NCBI RefSeq assembly: GCF_003268775.1
Contig: NZ_QLSU01000022.1
Span: 62,001 to 126,000 of the forward strand
DNA: 64,000 bases
Reading direction: 5' to 3'
Source: Paraburkholderia unamae
Lineage (GTDB): Bacteria; Pseudomonadota; Gammaproteobacteria; Burkholderiales; Burkholderiaceae
Positions 51,030 through 61,289 of the stretch are shown here, in pieces. Numbering within the stretch: the stretch's first letter is position 1; the number at the start of each line of letters is the position of its first letter. The position numbers and the translations under genes are program-made. The notes beneath the pieces are model-generated. The model was not told the DNA's origin. It did no database searches and was given only the letters and a program-made list of their open reading frames with translations.

Positions 51030-51800
51030 ATGTTGGTTGAGGAGCGATATCGCCGCATTCGCGCGCTGTTGAAGGCGCACGGCACCGTGTCGGTCGAGCA
51101 TATGACGGAGGCGCTCGGCGTCTCGCGCGAGACGATTCGCCGCGATCTCGTCGAGCTCGACACGGCGGGCGAAATCCGCCGCGTGCATGGCGGCGCGATG
51201 TTCGTCGAGAGCGAATTGCCCATCGGCGTGCGAGCGGGCATTCGCGTGAAGGAAAAGCGCGCGCTCGCGCGCGGTGCGCTGGCGCATATCGGCAGCGGAC
51301 AGACGCTGTTCATCGACGCAGGGACCACCACGGCGATTCTTGCCGAAGCCCTCGCTTCGCTGAGCGGTCTGCACATCGTCACGAACTCGGTGGCCGTCGC
51401 CAACGAGCTGGCTGGCGAGCGCGCCGCAAAGTCGGGCGGCCATGCGGTGCATCTGCTGGGGGGCGCATTCAATGCGCCGGTTGGCGCGACGTATGGCGGT
51501 GCCGCGATCACCGAGGTGCATCGCTTTCACGCCGACATTGCCTTGCTGTCACCTGTCGGCGTGGACGCGGTGCATGGCGCGACGAGCTTTATTCAGGAGG
51601 AAGCGGAAATGGCCGACGCCATGAGCCGCAATGCGAAGCAAACCCTTATCCTCGCGGACTACTCGAAGATCGGCGTGCGCAGCAGGGTGGTGTCGTGTCC
51701 CGTCGAGCGCATGTCGGTCATCGTCACGAACAGTCGGGCGGCGAAGTCGCCTCAAGCCCAGGCATTGGGCGACGTGGTGCCTGCAATCGAGTACGTCTGA
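51030..51800 (+). CDS. DeoR/GlpR-family transcriptional regulator
   Basis: 256 residues. N-terminal HTH (RYRRIRALLKAHGTVSVEHM, SRETIRRDLVELDTAGEIRR-type blocks) is followed by the sugar-phosphate sensing domain with LFIDAGTTTAILAEAL and the NSVAVANEL strand. It probably controls the divergent transporter genes in response to a phosphorylated ligand. Lies 44 bp after the phosphatase. Confidence 0.87.
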   Translation: MLVEERYRRIRALLKAHGTVSVEHMTEALGVSRETIRRDLVELDTAGEIRRVHGGAMFVESELPIGVRAGIRVKEKRALARGALAHIGSGQTLFIDAGTTTAILAEALASLSGLHIVTNSVAVANELAGERAAKSGGHAVHLLGGAFNAPVGATYGGAAITEVHRFHADIALLSPVGVDAVHGATSFIQEEAEMADAMSRNAKQTLILADYSKIGVRSRVVSCPVERMSVIVTNSRAAKSPQAQALGDVVPAIEYV

Positions 51801-51875
51801 GACTGCCTCGTTCTCGACTGGCTCGATCGCCGAACGGACGGCATGGCGTCTTCATCTGCTGCGTTTCGCGCTGCC

Positions 51876-53543
51876 TCACTCCTTCGTGTGCAGACTGTCC
51901 AGCGAACGTTTGCGCAGGCGAGTTTCATGAAGCGCGCCTGCGGCGTCGAGCACGGGGTAGGCTGTCGAGCAGAAAAGCGAATTCAGGCGCTTCATGTTGC
52001 TGATGAGATCCAGGTGCAAGGCGCTGGTTTCCACACTGCGCATCGACTGTCCCGCAAGCCGGTCCAGATGCTTGTGGGAATACGCGCGCTCAAGATCGCG
52101 AAAGCGTTCCTTTTCGGCCAGAAGCTGCTCCGCGCAGCGCAGATCGTTGTTCAGAAAAACGGACAGGCCGAGCCGGAGGTTGCTCACCAGCCGCGCGTGG
52201 AGATCGTCGAGTTCCCCCAATCCTTCCTCGGAGAAAGCGAGTCGTTGAGAGATCTTTTTCTCTTCGATGTCGCTCACGATGCGCTCGATGATGTCGCCCG
52301 CATGCTCGAGATTGATCGTGAGGGAAATGATGTCCGTCCAGCGCTGGCTTTCGGCTTCATCCAGCTGTTCGCGCGAGATCAGGGTCAGATAGCTTTTGAC
52401 TTCGGCGTATAGCTGGTCGACATCATCGTCCATCCGCATGGTTTCGCGCGCGACGGCGAGATCGTTGCGTCTGAGCAGCTCGGAGACGTTCTCCAGCATC
52501 ACGCTGACGATGTCGCCAATCCGCAGTACTTCGCGCGACGCGTTGGCCAGCGCGAGTCCCGGCGTGGCAAGCCCGGCAGGATCGAGATGCAGCGGACGCA
52601 GTTCGCCTGCCACCAGTGGGCGGTCGGGCAACAACCGCCGGCTGATGGCGGCGACCCGGTCGACCATGGTGAGGCAGGCGCAGCATCGCACTGTGTTGTA
52701 GATGAGATGGAAGCCGACTACGGCCTCGCGCGGATTCGCAATGATGACCGGCAATACGCGTGCGAGCAACGATGCGAACGGCAGGATAATCACCGCACCG
52801 AGGAGCTTGAATGCGAAGCTGCCCGCGGAGAGGCGTCGAGCCGCAGCATTTTGAGGCAATGCGCTCATCAGCGCGAGCAGCCCGCTGCCGAGATTCGCGC
52901 CGACCACCAGACACAATGCGACCTTCAGCGAGATGACGCCGGAGGAGGCGAGTGTCGCGGTCAAAAGAACGGCCGCGAGGCTCGAATACGAGAGCATCGC
53001 AAAGGCCGCGCCGACCAGTGCATCGAGCATCGTGTCGCCGGTCAGGGCGCTGAACATCACCCTGACGCCGGTGCCCTGCATCATGGGTTGCGCGGCTTCC
53101 ACAATCAAATGAAGTGCAAGCAAGATCAAACCTAGCCCGATGAGCGTGCGCCCCGTTTGACCGACGCGCGTCTGCTTGCGCGTGAGAAAAAGCGGCACGC
53201 CGACGAGTATCAGCAGCGGCGACAACCACGACAGATCGAGTGTCAGCACCCGCGCCATGAGCGCGGTGCCAACGTCGGCGCCCAGCATGATGGTCAGCCC
53301 GCTCGCCAGCGACACCATGCCTTGCGCGGCGAACGACGAGATGATGACCGCCGTGGCGTTACTGCTTTGTACGAGGCTGGTGACGCCTAGACCGGAGAGG
53401 AAGGCCTTGAGCCGGCTGCCCGTGCTGCGGCCGAGGATTGCGCGAAGATCGGCGCCTAGCACGCGCAGAATGCCGGTGCGGACGATGTGTGTGCCCCACA
53501 CCAAAAGCGACACACCGGAAAGCAGATTCAGAAGGATCAACAC
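51876..53543 (-). CDS. Na/Pi cotransporter-family protein with PhoU-like tail
   Basis: 555 residues from a GTG start. The N-terminal membrane part (to about 330) has the inverted-repeat motif LVQSSNATAVIISSF and its counterpart SYSSLAAVLLTATLASS. A cytoplasmic PhoU-like helical domain (about 360-540) follows. Such NptA/YjbB-like proteins move phosphate, often outward. The next gene upstream is a DUF47 protein, another PhoU-like fold. Confidence 0.85.
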   Translation of the reverse strand: MLILLNLLSGVSLLVWGTHIVRTGILRVLGADLRAILGRSTGSRLKAFLSGLGVTSLVQSSNATAVIISSFAAQGMVSLASGLTIMLGADVGTALMARVLTLDLSWLSPLLILVGVPLFLTRKQTRVGQTGRTLIGLGLILLALHLIVEAAQPMMQGTGVRVMFSALTGDTMLDALVGAAFAMLSYSSLAAVLLTATLASSGVISLKVALCLVVGANLGSGLLALMSALPQNAAARRLSAGSFAFKLLGAVIILPFASLLARVLPVIIANPREAVVGFHLIYNTVRCCACLTMVDRVAAISRRLLPDRPLVAGELRPLHLDPAGLATPGLALANASREVLRIGDIVSVMLENVSELLRRNDLAVARETMRMDDDVDQLYAEVKSYLTLISREQLDEAESQRWTDIISLTINLEHAGDIIERIVSDIEEKKISQRLAFSEEGLGELDDLHARLVSNLRLGLSVFLNNDLRCAEQLLAEKERFRDLERAYSHKHLDRLAGQSMRSVETSALHLDLISNMKRLNSLFCSTAYPVLDAAGALHETRLRKRSLDSLHTKE

Positions 53544-53612
53544 GATTGGATATCGCGACGTGCAGGATCATCGTCAAGATTGCGAGTTAATTGGATACAT
53601 GTTATAACTTGC

Positions 53613-54239
53613 TCAGGCGTTTTCCAGCACGATACCCTGAATTATCTTGGCAGCGTCTTCACACTTATCGGTGATTGTCTCGAGCAATTCGTAGACGCTT
53701 TTCAGTTTGATCAGTGTCTTTACATCCTCCTCCTCATGGAACAGTCGCGAGATCGCGATACGTAGCAATCTGTCAACGTTGGATTCAAGCTCGTCGATCT
53801 CCCTGCAGCATCCCAGGATCTGTTGCGACTGTTTCATGTCAGAAAGCATACTGACTGCCTGCTGAACCTGAATAACTGTTCGCGTGCTCAGGCGCGCAAA
53901 CTCGATCGCATCATCGGGCAGCGCTTTCACGTCATACAGCGTTATGGTGTTTGCGACATCCTCAATGACATCGATGATGTCATCCATCGTATTGATAAGC
54001 TGTTGGATCTCGTCGCGATCAAGTGGCGTGATGAATGTCTTGTGCAACAGGTCGTTGCAGTCACTGGTAAGCTTGTCGGCAGCCTTTTCGATGATCTTTA
54101 CATTCCGTCGATGATGCTCCGCATCCTCAAGATTCTCTATCAGCTTTTCGAGAGCGCGACTGCCATCCACAATATAACGGGCGTGAGCATTGAAGAGTTC
54201 GAAGAAGTTACCTTCTCTGGGCATGAACCGGCCGAACAT
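53613..54239 (-). CDS. DUF47 PhoU-like protein (Pit accessory type)
   Basis: 208 residues, all helical, starting MFGRFMPREGNFFELFNAHA and containing EKAADKLTSDCNDLLHKTFITPLDRDEIQ in parts, the DUF47 core with its acidic metal-binding residues. These proteins regulate low-affinity phosphate transport and are often next to pit. Here the neighbour is a Na/Pi-type protein, 69 bp downstream, and no pit gene is visible. Confidence 0.85.
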   Translation of the reverse strand: MFGRFMPREGNFFELFNAHARYIVDGSRALEKLIENLEDAEHHRRNVKIIEKAADKLTSDCNDLLHKTFITPLDRDEIQQLINTMDDIIDVIEDVANTITLYDVKALPDDAIEFARLSTRTVIQVQQAVSMLSDMKQSQQILGCCREIDELESNVDRLLRIAISRLFHEEEDVKTLIKLKSVYELLETITDKCEDAAKIIQGIVLENA

Positions 54240-54770
54240 AGGGCATCACCTCAGGTTCGACGGTGCGACGCTCGCTCCGTCACAAGAATGACACATCTTA
54301 CCGCTATTCGGGTTGTATCCTGTTGCGCCAAAATTCGGTGACCTCCGCTCGACGGCCCGGTGTTTGAAACACGGCAGAGCGGGATAGGGTCGGGCAATAC
54401 GTCGGGTCTCGAAGCGGAACTCTCAGTGCGTTGCTCCCCGAGGAGGACGCTGCTTCCGGCGAAGATCGGGCGCAGCAGCGGCAATCCATCGTGGGACACT
54501 GCTGCGTTGCGTGCCGCGCAGCGCCCGGATCCCGATGCCCGCGGACGTCGATTAAAAAAGCGCCTGCAAGCTTTACGGTGATAGTTCGACCATGACCGGC
54601 GCTCGCGCAGTCGGCGACGCGAAGTTGCCAGAGCTCGCCGCGTTTTGCCATCGTCTTCGGCGAAAGACGCGTGGGCAGCCGTGTAGTTGCCACGGCCGTC
54701 ATACCCCGCAGGGAACGCATGGTGCTCTGGAAATACTATCGCGCCGTACAAACTAACTGGCATCTAAGCA
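54240..54770. other. Intergenic region upstream of DUF47 gene
   Basis: 531 bp with no supportable gene. The DUF47 promoter should be in its left part. The direct neighbourhood holds GTCATTCTTGTGAC, a short near-palindrome that only weakly recalls a Pho box. Confidence 0.4.
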
Positions 54771-54863
54771 ATGAATGACCTGTTGATCGTTATTGGCCTC
54801 TCCATGTTTGTGCTCTCGCTTGTGGCATTGCTCGGTGTGATGCTCATGGACACGCCACTTTGA
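54771..54863 (+). CDS. Possible 30-residue membrane peptide
   Basis: ATG to TGA encodes MNDLLIVIGLSMFVLSLVAL followed by LGVMLMDTPL, one hydrophobic helix with an acidic N-terminus. No strong ribosome site and no homolog known to me, so this is a suggestion only. Confidence 0.3.
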   Translation: MNDLLIVIGLSMFVLSLVALLGVMLMDTPL

Positions 54864-55223
54864 GACGCACGAGCGATGCTCTCCATGGTCAGATTCGGTT
54901 CGTCCTTCTGTGGCAACTTGAACTGTTGGGCGTGACCCCCGAGATGCGTTCCGGAGTCCGGAGTCCGGAGTCGGGAGTCGCGACGATTGCGTTCAACGGT
55001 AAAGAACTCGTACGCATATGTGGATCCCGCGCATCGATGATGCGACTCACGTAGTGCTGCGCGGCGCCGCGCAACATCCGCACATTATCTTCCGAAAACC
55101 GGGATTCTTGAATCCCTTGCTCTGGATGTTTTGCCGAAAACGGGGTATCACGCAAACCCCATTCCTAACGCACATGTAATTGGGAATGCAAATGCGAATC
55201 TTGGCCCTCTGGCAACGTGTTGG
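54864..55223. other. Non-coding region left of the recombinase element
   Basis: 360 bp without convincing gene. It contains the 7-bp tandem repeat at 54951-54978. Confidence 0.4.
54951..54978. repeat. Tandem 7-bp repeat, four copies
   Basis: CCGGAGT occurs three times in tandem followed by one CGGGAGT variant. A small microsatellite-like tract. Confidence 0.8.
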
Positions 55224-55273
55224 TTGGTTATTCAGGTTTTGTTGTATTTCAACGGGGAAGGCGGCCGAGCTAT
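55224..55273 (+). repeat. Left terminal inverted repeat of recombinase element
   Basis: This 50-bp stretch matches the reverse complement of 61931-61980 at 48 of 50 positions. Outside it the flanks stop matching within a few bases, as expected for an element end. Confidence 0.85.
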
Positions 55274-55598
55274 TCGTGCAACGAAGCTCGATCGTTTGCT
55301 CCGAGCCAAGCTCCCGAGGAAATTGGCCGTGTAATTGTCTCGCGCGCGAAATTTTTGGGTGGCCGCTACTGCTTGTGGTCGAGATTGGGCAACAGTCGCT
55401 TAGCTCGCAAACCGGTTTGGTCCTGTGGCACTGGCTGGGGTGGTCAGTTCTCTGGTAACAACGGCGTATCCAATTTAACATAAGTAACATTATCAACATC
55501 AGTGGTACCTTTTAGAGCGTTGCGTCACGGAGGGACTGTCATCAAGTTGTCCGCAACAGAGACATAGGATTTGGCATCTTTTACTGTTGCGCGAATTC

Positions 55599-56837
55599 AT
55601 GGCCTTTCTACAGCTCTCGGACGCGCTTGTGCCTGGCCGTCTACGAGGCGTCGCACTCGTGGACGACTCCGCCTTTCCTCGATATTGGGCCAACGTCTGG
55701 CTAATCATGTCGATGGGCCATCTGGCCGAAAATACCCAAACTGGCAAGCTTCGGTACATCGAAGATCTCTACCGGCATGCAGACCGGATTCTGGGACCGA
55801 GCGGCCTCGACGATGCACTTGCTGGTTCCGATGACGGCGCACTGGCCGACGTTCTCGAATCATGGTTTGTTTCTATCAGAAACCGGGCGCGGGCCACCCG
55901 AGCCGACGAGTTACGCTGGCACGCTGGCCTCGGATTCGTGACCGATGTGCTGACTTGGCTTTCGAGGAGCCGGATTCCTGACGAACGCCTGCGTAGCATA
56001 GAGGCACGGCTGCATAGGCTTTCGACCTTGTACAGCCAATTGCACGTGCGCAAAAGCGGTCAGGTCGAAACCATCCGCTCGTTGCCAGCCTCCGTCGTAG
56101 AGACGCTCTACGGGCTGCTTGACCCGGATTCAGGCCGGAATCCGTTCAAACATGCGGGGACCCGCTGGCGAGTTTACATTGCCTTCATCCTGATGCTGCA
56201 TCAAGGCCTGCGACGCGGTGAGTTGCTGCTGCTTACGGCAGACTGTGTGAAATCGGGCTTCGACAGGACGCGCAACACGCTGCGTTATTGGCTCAACATA
56301 CAGCAAAATGAATACGAGGATTCAGAAGCCGACGAACCGATCGACACACGGTATTCGAAGCCGAGTATCAAAACCGCTCATTCGGTCAGGCAGATTCCTG
56401 TTAGCCCGCTCACGGCGCAGCTGGTTCAGACCTATGTCGAAAACTATCGTGGTCGTCCCAGCCATCCGTTCCTGCTCAATTCATATGCTGGTAATCCGCT
56501 CGCGACTGAATCGCTGACGAAAGCGTTTCGCGAGGTTTCGAATGCACTACCAGACCCGGTACGCCAGAAATTGCGTGATCGCAGTGACAAGGACGCCGTT
56601 ATGCCGCATGACCTGCGGCACACCTGCGCGGTCGTTCGCTTACGTCAATTGCTGGACAACGGTGACCCGATGGACGAGGCGCTGCAGAAGATGCGAACGT
56701 TCTTCGGGTGGTCAAAGAAGTCGGTGATGCCCTCGCGCTACGCACGTGCTGTGTTCGAGGACAGGCTATCCGCCGTTTGGAACGACTGCTTTGATGACCG
56801 AGTGGCGTTGCTACGCGCCATTCCGAAAGGTCTTTGA
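55599..56837 (+). CDS. Tyrosine recombinase 1 of element (TnpA/IntA-like)
   Basis: 412 residues. C-terminal catalytic domain with GLRRGELLLLTADCV (first Arg), the HDLRHTCAVV box (His-x2-Arg) and PSRYAR (Tyr nucleophile). The N-terminal 150 residues form the core-binding part. The ATG at 55599 is uncertain because no ribosome site is clear; a TTG at 55587 would add four residues. Overlaps the next gene by 4 bp. Confidence 0.85.
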   Translation: MAFLQLSDALVPGRLRGVALVDDSAFPRYWANVWLIMSMGHLAENTQTGKLRYIEDLYRHADRILGPSGLDDALAGSDDGALADVLESWFVSIRNRARATRADELRWHAGLGFVTDVLTWLSRSRIPDERLRSIEARLHRLSTLYSQLHVRKSGQVETIRSLPASVVETLYGLLDPDSGRNPFKHAGTRWRVYIAFILMLHQGLRRGELLLLTADCVKSGFDRTRNTLRYWLNIQQNEYEDSEADEPIDTRYSKPSIKTAHSVRQIPVSPLTAQLVQTYVENYRGRPSHPFLLNSYAGNPLATESLTKAFREVSNALPDPVRQKLRDRSDKDAVMPHDLRHTCAVVRLRQLLDNGDPMDEALQKMRTFFGWSKKSVMPSRYARAVFEDRLSAVWNDCFDDRVALLRAIPKGL

Positions 56838-58381
56838 GCATGCAACTATCCGGTAGCGTTGGCATTGCAGATGCCGCTCCCGACGCAGGCGAGTTGATTG
56901 CCGAAGTCGTCTCACGACTTCCAGCGCTTCCTCCCGTCATCCGTTACTACGACGAGTTTGATGATGCGACCCGTTCGATCGTCGCGCCCACAGAAGCCAA
57001 GGTATTCGAACTGTTGATCTACGGGCGCCCGCATAGGCTGGACTTCGATCGATATCCAGGTGCATACGGGATGCTGGTGAAGCAGCTCTTCCTGTTCCTG
57101 CTGGGCAAAGGCCTTCATGTCGTTTCGGCTTTGAAGGCAGCAAGCGGAGCGATGCACTTCTCGGTTTCCGAAGTCGAAAAGCTGATTGACGCCGGTCCCC
57201 ACAAAATCGGTCGCGAATGGACCGTCATACGTGCTCGAGAATTGCCTCAGGACGCGTACCGCTTCAGCAAAGGACTGCTGCGATTGCTGTGCCTCCATCG
57301 GCTTCTCGGCTGGTCCACAGCGTATGAGGAATTTATACGCTCTTCCCTGCCCGGTCCCGCGACCGATTCGCATGCCGGAATTCGTTCTGGAGATGTCTTT
57401 CTGTCGGTCGAAGAGGAAGCTGCGATCGTCAGGCATCTGGACGAAACCGTTTCTGCCCTCGCGTCCATGAATGCGCCTCTAGCGAACGACGACCTCTGTA
57501 ATGCGGGCATGTTGCTGTGCGCTTACCAGTTTGCCATGCGCCCAATACAGATTGCGATGCTGACCATGAGAAATGTCCGTATCTGGGAGGTTGTGCCGGG
57601 TGAACCACCGACGGTTCATCTAACCTTCCATATGGCGAAGCAACGGAGGGACTCAAATAGAAAGCCGCTGACGCGTCGGGTCAAACGAGAATGGGCTCCT
57701 ATCTTCGTTACGCTCAATGCGCTGCGACAGGATGAAGGCTTTGCAGGCACTGGACGCTTCTTTGCTGTCGAATCGAACTATGAGGCCGGAGCCCGGATTG
57801 CCGCGCTCGTGAGAAAACTGATCGACTCCGAAGACCTCGGTACGGCGACCGACCTGCGCCACACAGCAGCGCAGAGACTCGTCGATGCTGGCGCAAGCCA
57901 CGAAGAGTTGGCCGAGTTTCTAGGCCATTCGCACACACAAACGGGCCTGGTGTATTACGAGACATCTACTACCCATGCAGAAAGAGTAAACCGGGCACTC
58001 GGTGCGTCGGACGTGTACAGGCGCGTTGCAAGGATCGCGCACGACCGGTTCATCTCCCCGGAAGAGCTCACCTTACTCAAGGGTGAGCAGCAGATCGCTG
58101 GTGTGCCTCACGGCATCCCGATCGCAGGTATCGGTGGCTGCACGTCGGGACAACCCGCCTGCCCCTATAACCCGGTGACGTCCTGCTACGGCTGCGGAAA
58201 GTTCATGCCCTTGCATGACAGGGCAATGCACGAGAGCGTGCTGGCCTCAATGCGCGAGGTGGTCGTATTGTTCGAGCAGAGCTCCCGTGGCGACACCAGG
58301 TCACCAGCCTATCTCCAGTTGCAGCGCACGATCGCTGAAATCCAGACGGTCATCGAGGAACTGGAAAGCGAAGACCGATGA
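56834..58381 (+). CDS. Tyrosine recombinase-fold protein 2 of element (TnpB/Tfp-like)
   Basis: 515 residues. The C-terminal domain keeps AMRPIQIAML (Arg), TDLRHTAAQRLVDAG (His/Arg box) and LGHSHTQTGLVYYE (His and Tyr). A tail of about 85 residues follows, with four cysteines (GGCTSGQPACPYNPVTSCYG, then CGK) that could bind zinc. Overlaps both neighbours by 4 bp, so the three proteins are probably made in fixed ratio. Confidence 0.83.
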   Translation: MSMQLSGSVGIADAAPDAGELIAEVVSRLPALPPVIRYYDEFDDATRSIVAPTEAKVFELLIYGRPHRLDFDRYPGAYGMLVKQLFLFLLGKGLHVVSALKAASGAMHFSVSEVEKLIDAGPHKIGREWTVIRARELPQDAYRFSKGLLRLLCLHRLLGWSTAYEEFIRSSLPGPATDSHAGIRSGDVFLSVEEEAAIVRHLDETVSALASMNAPLANDDLCNAGMLLCAYQFAMRPIQIAMLTMRNVRIWEVVPGEPPTVHLTFHMAKQRRDSNRKPLTRRVKREWAPIFVTLNALRQDEGFAGTGRFFAVESNYEAGARIAALVRKLIDSEDLGTATDLRHTAAQRLVDAGASHEELAEFLGHSHTQTGLVYYETSTTHAERVNRALGASDVYRRVARIAHDRFISPEELTLLKGEQQIAGVPHGIPIAGIGGCTSGQPACPYNPVTSCYGCGKFMPLHDRAMHESVLASMREVVVLFEQSSRGDTRSPAYLQLQRTIAEIQTVIEELESEDR

Positions 58382-60702
58382 ATCCCTACTACAGCGCGTT
58401 CGTCGAACTGGGAAAGACTCTGGCCCGCGAAAAAGGGCTGCAGTGGGACATGCCACTCGACGAGGCAGGCGCTGTTGCTGATGGCGTCGGCTGGAACCTG
58501 ACGGCCATCGCGGGCGACGTGCCGCCACCGACTCACTACCTGCGGGACTTCGGACCGGACATGAAGGCGCTGGCGATCGTCAACGCGGAGCGCGTCGAGC
58601 ATGGACTCGCACCGCTGCCCCGATGCCCGCTGTCTGCGGCTTGGCGGGATCTGGTCAAGGCGGCCGTTGCCGAACAGTTGCTGTTCAAGCGCAACACCAC
58701 CGGACATGTCATGCAGCACATCGCGCGACCACTCCGTGTGGTTGCGACATGCGTGGAAAAGGAACCCTGGAAACTGACCGTTGATGACCTGCGTATCGCG
58801 ATTCGCATTGGAGCAGCGATACAGGCCAGCGGCAAACTGGGCGATCTGGTCATCGGTATCGTCAAGTTGATTCTTGATGCCCAGCACCTTTGCGACGTGG
58901 GGCCGTTGTACCCTGCGCTCGCCGTTCCGCGGATGAGAAGCAAAAGTGCAATCAGGGCAAAACATGTGTGGTCGCCGGAAAGGCTTCGCGACGATCTCGA
59001 GGCTCGCAAACGTAACGAGCGTCTACCCGAGCGACGCGCGTTCTGGGAACTGACACGCATCGTGATGACCGAAAAGCCGCGCACGTTCATGGATGATCTG
59101 CGGTTTGCAGCGGCGCGCTGCCTGATCGTGACCGGCATGCGTGCAGGCGAGGTCGCACTGCTGCCGGTTGACTGGAAGCGCGAGCGAACGTACCTGGATG
59201 TGAAGGGCCGGCCAGCCGGCGACTCCGGTGGCATCTCAACGTCCCTGATGGTGCGACACTTCGCCGAAAAGCAGCAGGATGATGAGTCCGACAGTCGCAT
59301 CCTTCGGGAAAGCACTCAGCCAGTTCCGGAAATGTTCCGCGCGCTGCTGGCAGAGACCTTAGCTCACGTGGCCCAGCTCACCCAACCGCTGCGAGCGACG
59401 TTGAAGCTGCAGTGCGAAACGGGGCGGCTGCTGCCCTGGTATCCGGTTGACAGTGTGGTGCCCGTCGTCGAAATCTACCCGCGTCTCACGGGTAACCCGT
59501 TCTGGTCGACTATCGAACGGGAACCCTTCGTTGAGCGCTATCGTGAGAACTTCGATCCTGCAGTCCTTGATGAACTGCATGAATACCAGCTAGACCGGCG
59601 ACGCAGCGGCGACCTTCCCCTTTCCATGGCGGTCTACATGTTCGGGAACCGCCTGAAGCAATTGATGCTCAAGGGCGAGACCCTCCTCCGATTCCGGCGT
59701 GGCGACGGCTCGCCGGTCAGGCTTGGTGAGCGGCTGGAATGGCATGCGACGCATCTGCATGTCGGCGAACTCGAGGAACACATCCGGCGCGTGACGCCAT
59801 CCAAGGTGTCCGACATCGCTCCGCTGCCGCTGGCAGTTGGCTCCGTCCAGCCTTGGGAGCTTCTCTTCGTGCAGCCGAAACGCTCGCTTGCCGAAGAGCG
59901 CAACGATGGACTCTGCGATGTAACCCGTTATATTGCGGTAAGCCGCCCGGACCCTGAGTTTATCTATGACGGCTTGCTGGACGATAATGCTGTGCCAAAC
60001 CTGTTTGCCAAGTATGGTGAAACGGATGAAGACCGCGCCATGAAGATTGAGGCGCACATGTTGCGTCATCTGCAAAACACGGAATTGTTCCGGCTGGGTG
60101 TGGCGGACACGATCATCTCAAAGCGCTTCAACCGGCGCAGTGTCGCACAGAGCTACGAGTATGATCATCGCAGTCTCGCGGAGGATCTCGAGCAGATCGA
60201 AATTCCGCAAGATATCGAACTACTACTCGGCGAGAAGGCCAGTACCGTCGCGAAGCTCATCAAGGGCGGCAAGGCTTCGGGGCCAATCGTTGACGCCTTC
60301 CGGCGCATCCAGGCCGCTGAAGGCGACATGGCTGCGTACGAGTACCTGCGTGCTGAAGCGGACGGATTCCATGCCACGCCATATGGACACTGCCTGAACT
60401 CGTTCACAGTCGACCCTTGCCCCAAGCATCTCGAGTGCTTCGCTGACTGTCGTCACCTCTCGGCCACTGACCTCCCGGAGCACCGGCGAAACCTCGTCCA
60501 GCTCGAAGGAAAACTTAGTCTGGCTCTGGAAACGATCAAGGGCCGTCCCTCAACGAGTATCGGCTGGAAGAACCAGCTTGAGCATGCCGAAAGGCGTCTG
60601 GCTGGTGTGCAGAAGCTGCTCGCGACGCCACCTGGCAAGCACGCATTCCCGGACGGTATCGACCTCTCCGTACCGCCACAACGAGGAGTACTTGATGACT
60701 GA
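58378..60702 (+). CDS. Large tyrosine recombinase 3 of element (IntB-like)
   Basis: 774 residues. Catalytic-domain marks are TGMRAGEVALLPVDW (Arg), HMLRHLQNTELFR (His-x2-Arg), and RRSVAQSYEYDH with candidate tyrosines. The C-terminal 150 residues include GHCLNSFTVDPCPKHLECFADC, a cysteine/histidine group given here in two parts (GHCLNSFTVDPC and ECFADC). Size and tail match the large recombinase of multi-integrase elements. Overlaps the small fourth gene by 8 bp. Confidence 0.83.
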   Translation: MNPYYSAFVELGKTLAREKGLQWDMPLDEAGAVADGVGWNLTAIAGDVPPPTHYLRDFGPDMKALAIVNAERVEHGLAPLPRCPLSAAWRDLVKAAVAEQLLFKRNTTGHVMQHIARPLRVVATCVEKEPWKLTVDDLRIAIRIGAAIQASGKLGDLVIGIVKLILDAQHLCDVGPLYPALAVPRMRSKSAIRAKHVWSPERLRDDLEARKRNERLPERRAFWELTRIVMTEKPRTFMDDLRFAAARCLIVTGMRAGEVALLPVDWKRERTYLDVKGRPAGDSGGISTSLMVRHFAEKQQDDESDSRILRESTQPVPEMFRALLAETLAHVAQLTQPLRATLKLQCETGRLLPWYPVDSVVPVVEIYPRLTGNPFWSTIEREPFVERYRENFDPAVLDELHEYQLDRRRSGDLPLSMAVYMFGNRLKQLMLKGETLLRFRRGDGSPVRLGERLEWHATHLHVGELEEHIRRVTPSKVSDIAPLPLAVGSVQPWELLFVQPKRSLAEERNDGLCDVTRYIAVSRPDPEFIYDGLLDDNAVPNLFAKYGETDEDRAMKIEAHMLRHLQNTELFRLGVADTIISKRFNRRSVAQSYEYDHRSLAEDLEQIEIPQDIELLLGEKASTVAKLIKGGKASGPIVDAFRRIQAAEGDMAAYEYLRAEADGFHATPYGHCLNSFTVDPCPKHLECFADCRHLSATDLPEHRRNLVQLEGKLSLALETIKGRPSTSIGWKNQLEHAERRLAGVQKLLATPPGKHAFPDGIDLSVPPQRGVLDD

Positions 60703-61192
60703 AACCGGCGAATCGATATCGCACGGCGACGAGCAGATGCGCGAAATTCTTGAGACGCTGCTGGCTGACGACGAAGACATCACGGCGCGCGCCGTTGCCC
60801 GGTTGCATCCAACCATCAAGGCGGCATCGTCGATTACCCGCAGCGAGTCTCGAAGCCAGCTGCTGGCCGAGTATCAGGAGCGGCAGTCAGCATACAGGCG
60901 CTGGCGCGGCCGGATCGCGAAACGTTCCGGCTCCGACACGGCCTCGTCGCTTGCCGACAAGGACATCAGGATTGCAGAGCTCGAGTCTACTGTGCAGTTG
61001 CTTACCGCCTCCCACCTCGCCATGCTGCGCGCTGTCGGCGAACTCGGTGGCTTCAGCAAGTGGGCGAAATTCTATGAACACCATCGGGAGGCGCGCGACA
61101 AGCTCGCCGAGCTCGGCGCGATACCGACTGCGCCTGCATCTGCAATCTCGTCGACCGGATCAGAACACCGCGAAAACACAAAGCGACGATGA
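60695..61192 (+). CDS. Small coiled-coil accessory protein of element (TnpC/Srap-like)
   Basis: 165 residues, mostly helical: ITARAVARLHPTIKAASSIT, then a basic stretch YQERQSAYRRWRGRIAKRSG, and DIRIAELESTVQLLTASHLA as a likely coiled coil. The fourth gene of Tn554/SE-type elements codes for such a protein and influences recombination. GAGGAG precedes the ATG, which overlaps the recombinase stop. Confidence 0.75.
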   Translation: MTETGESISHGDEQMREILETLLADDEDITARAVARLHPTIKAASSITRSESRSQLLAEYQERQSAYRRWRGRIAKRSGSDTASSLADKDIRIAELESTVQLLTASHLAMLRAVGELGGFSKWAKFYEHHREARDKLAELGAIPTAPASAISSTGSEHRENTKRR

Positions 61193-61289
61193 TCATCCCT
61201 GCGGTGTGATAGTGTTTGCTCGACACCCCAGCTACGAAATGGCTGAGGTTCCGCGGCGGAAGCCGCCTCTCTCCCGAAAGGAGCGTTTG

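Noticed and set aside
54253..54300. Pho box upstream of the DUF47 gene
   Set aside because: GTCATTCTTGTGAC matches only part of one Pho half-site, without the direct repeat at 11-bp spacing.
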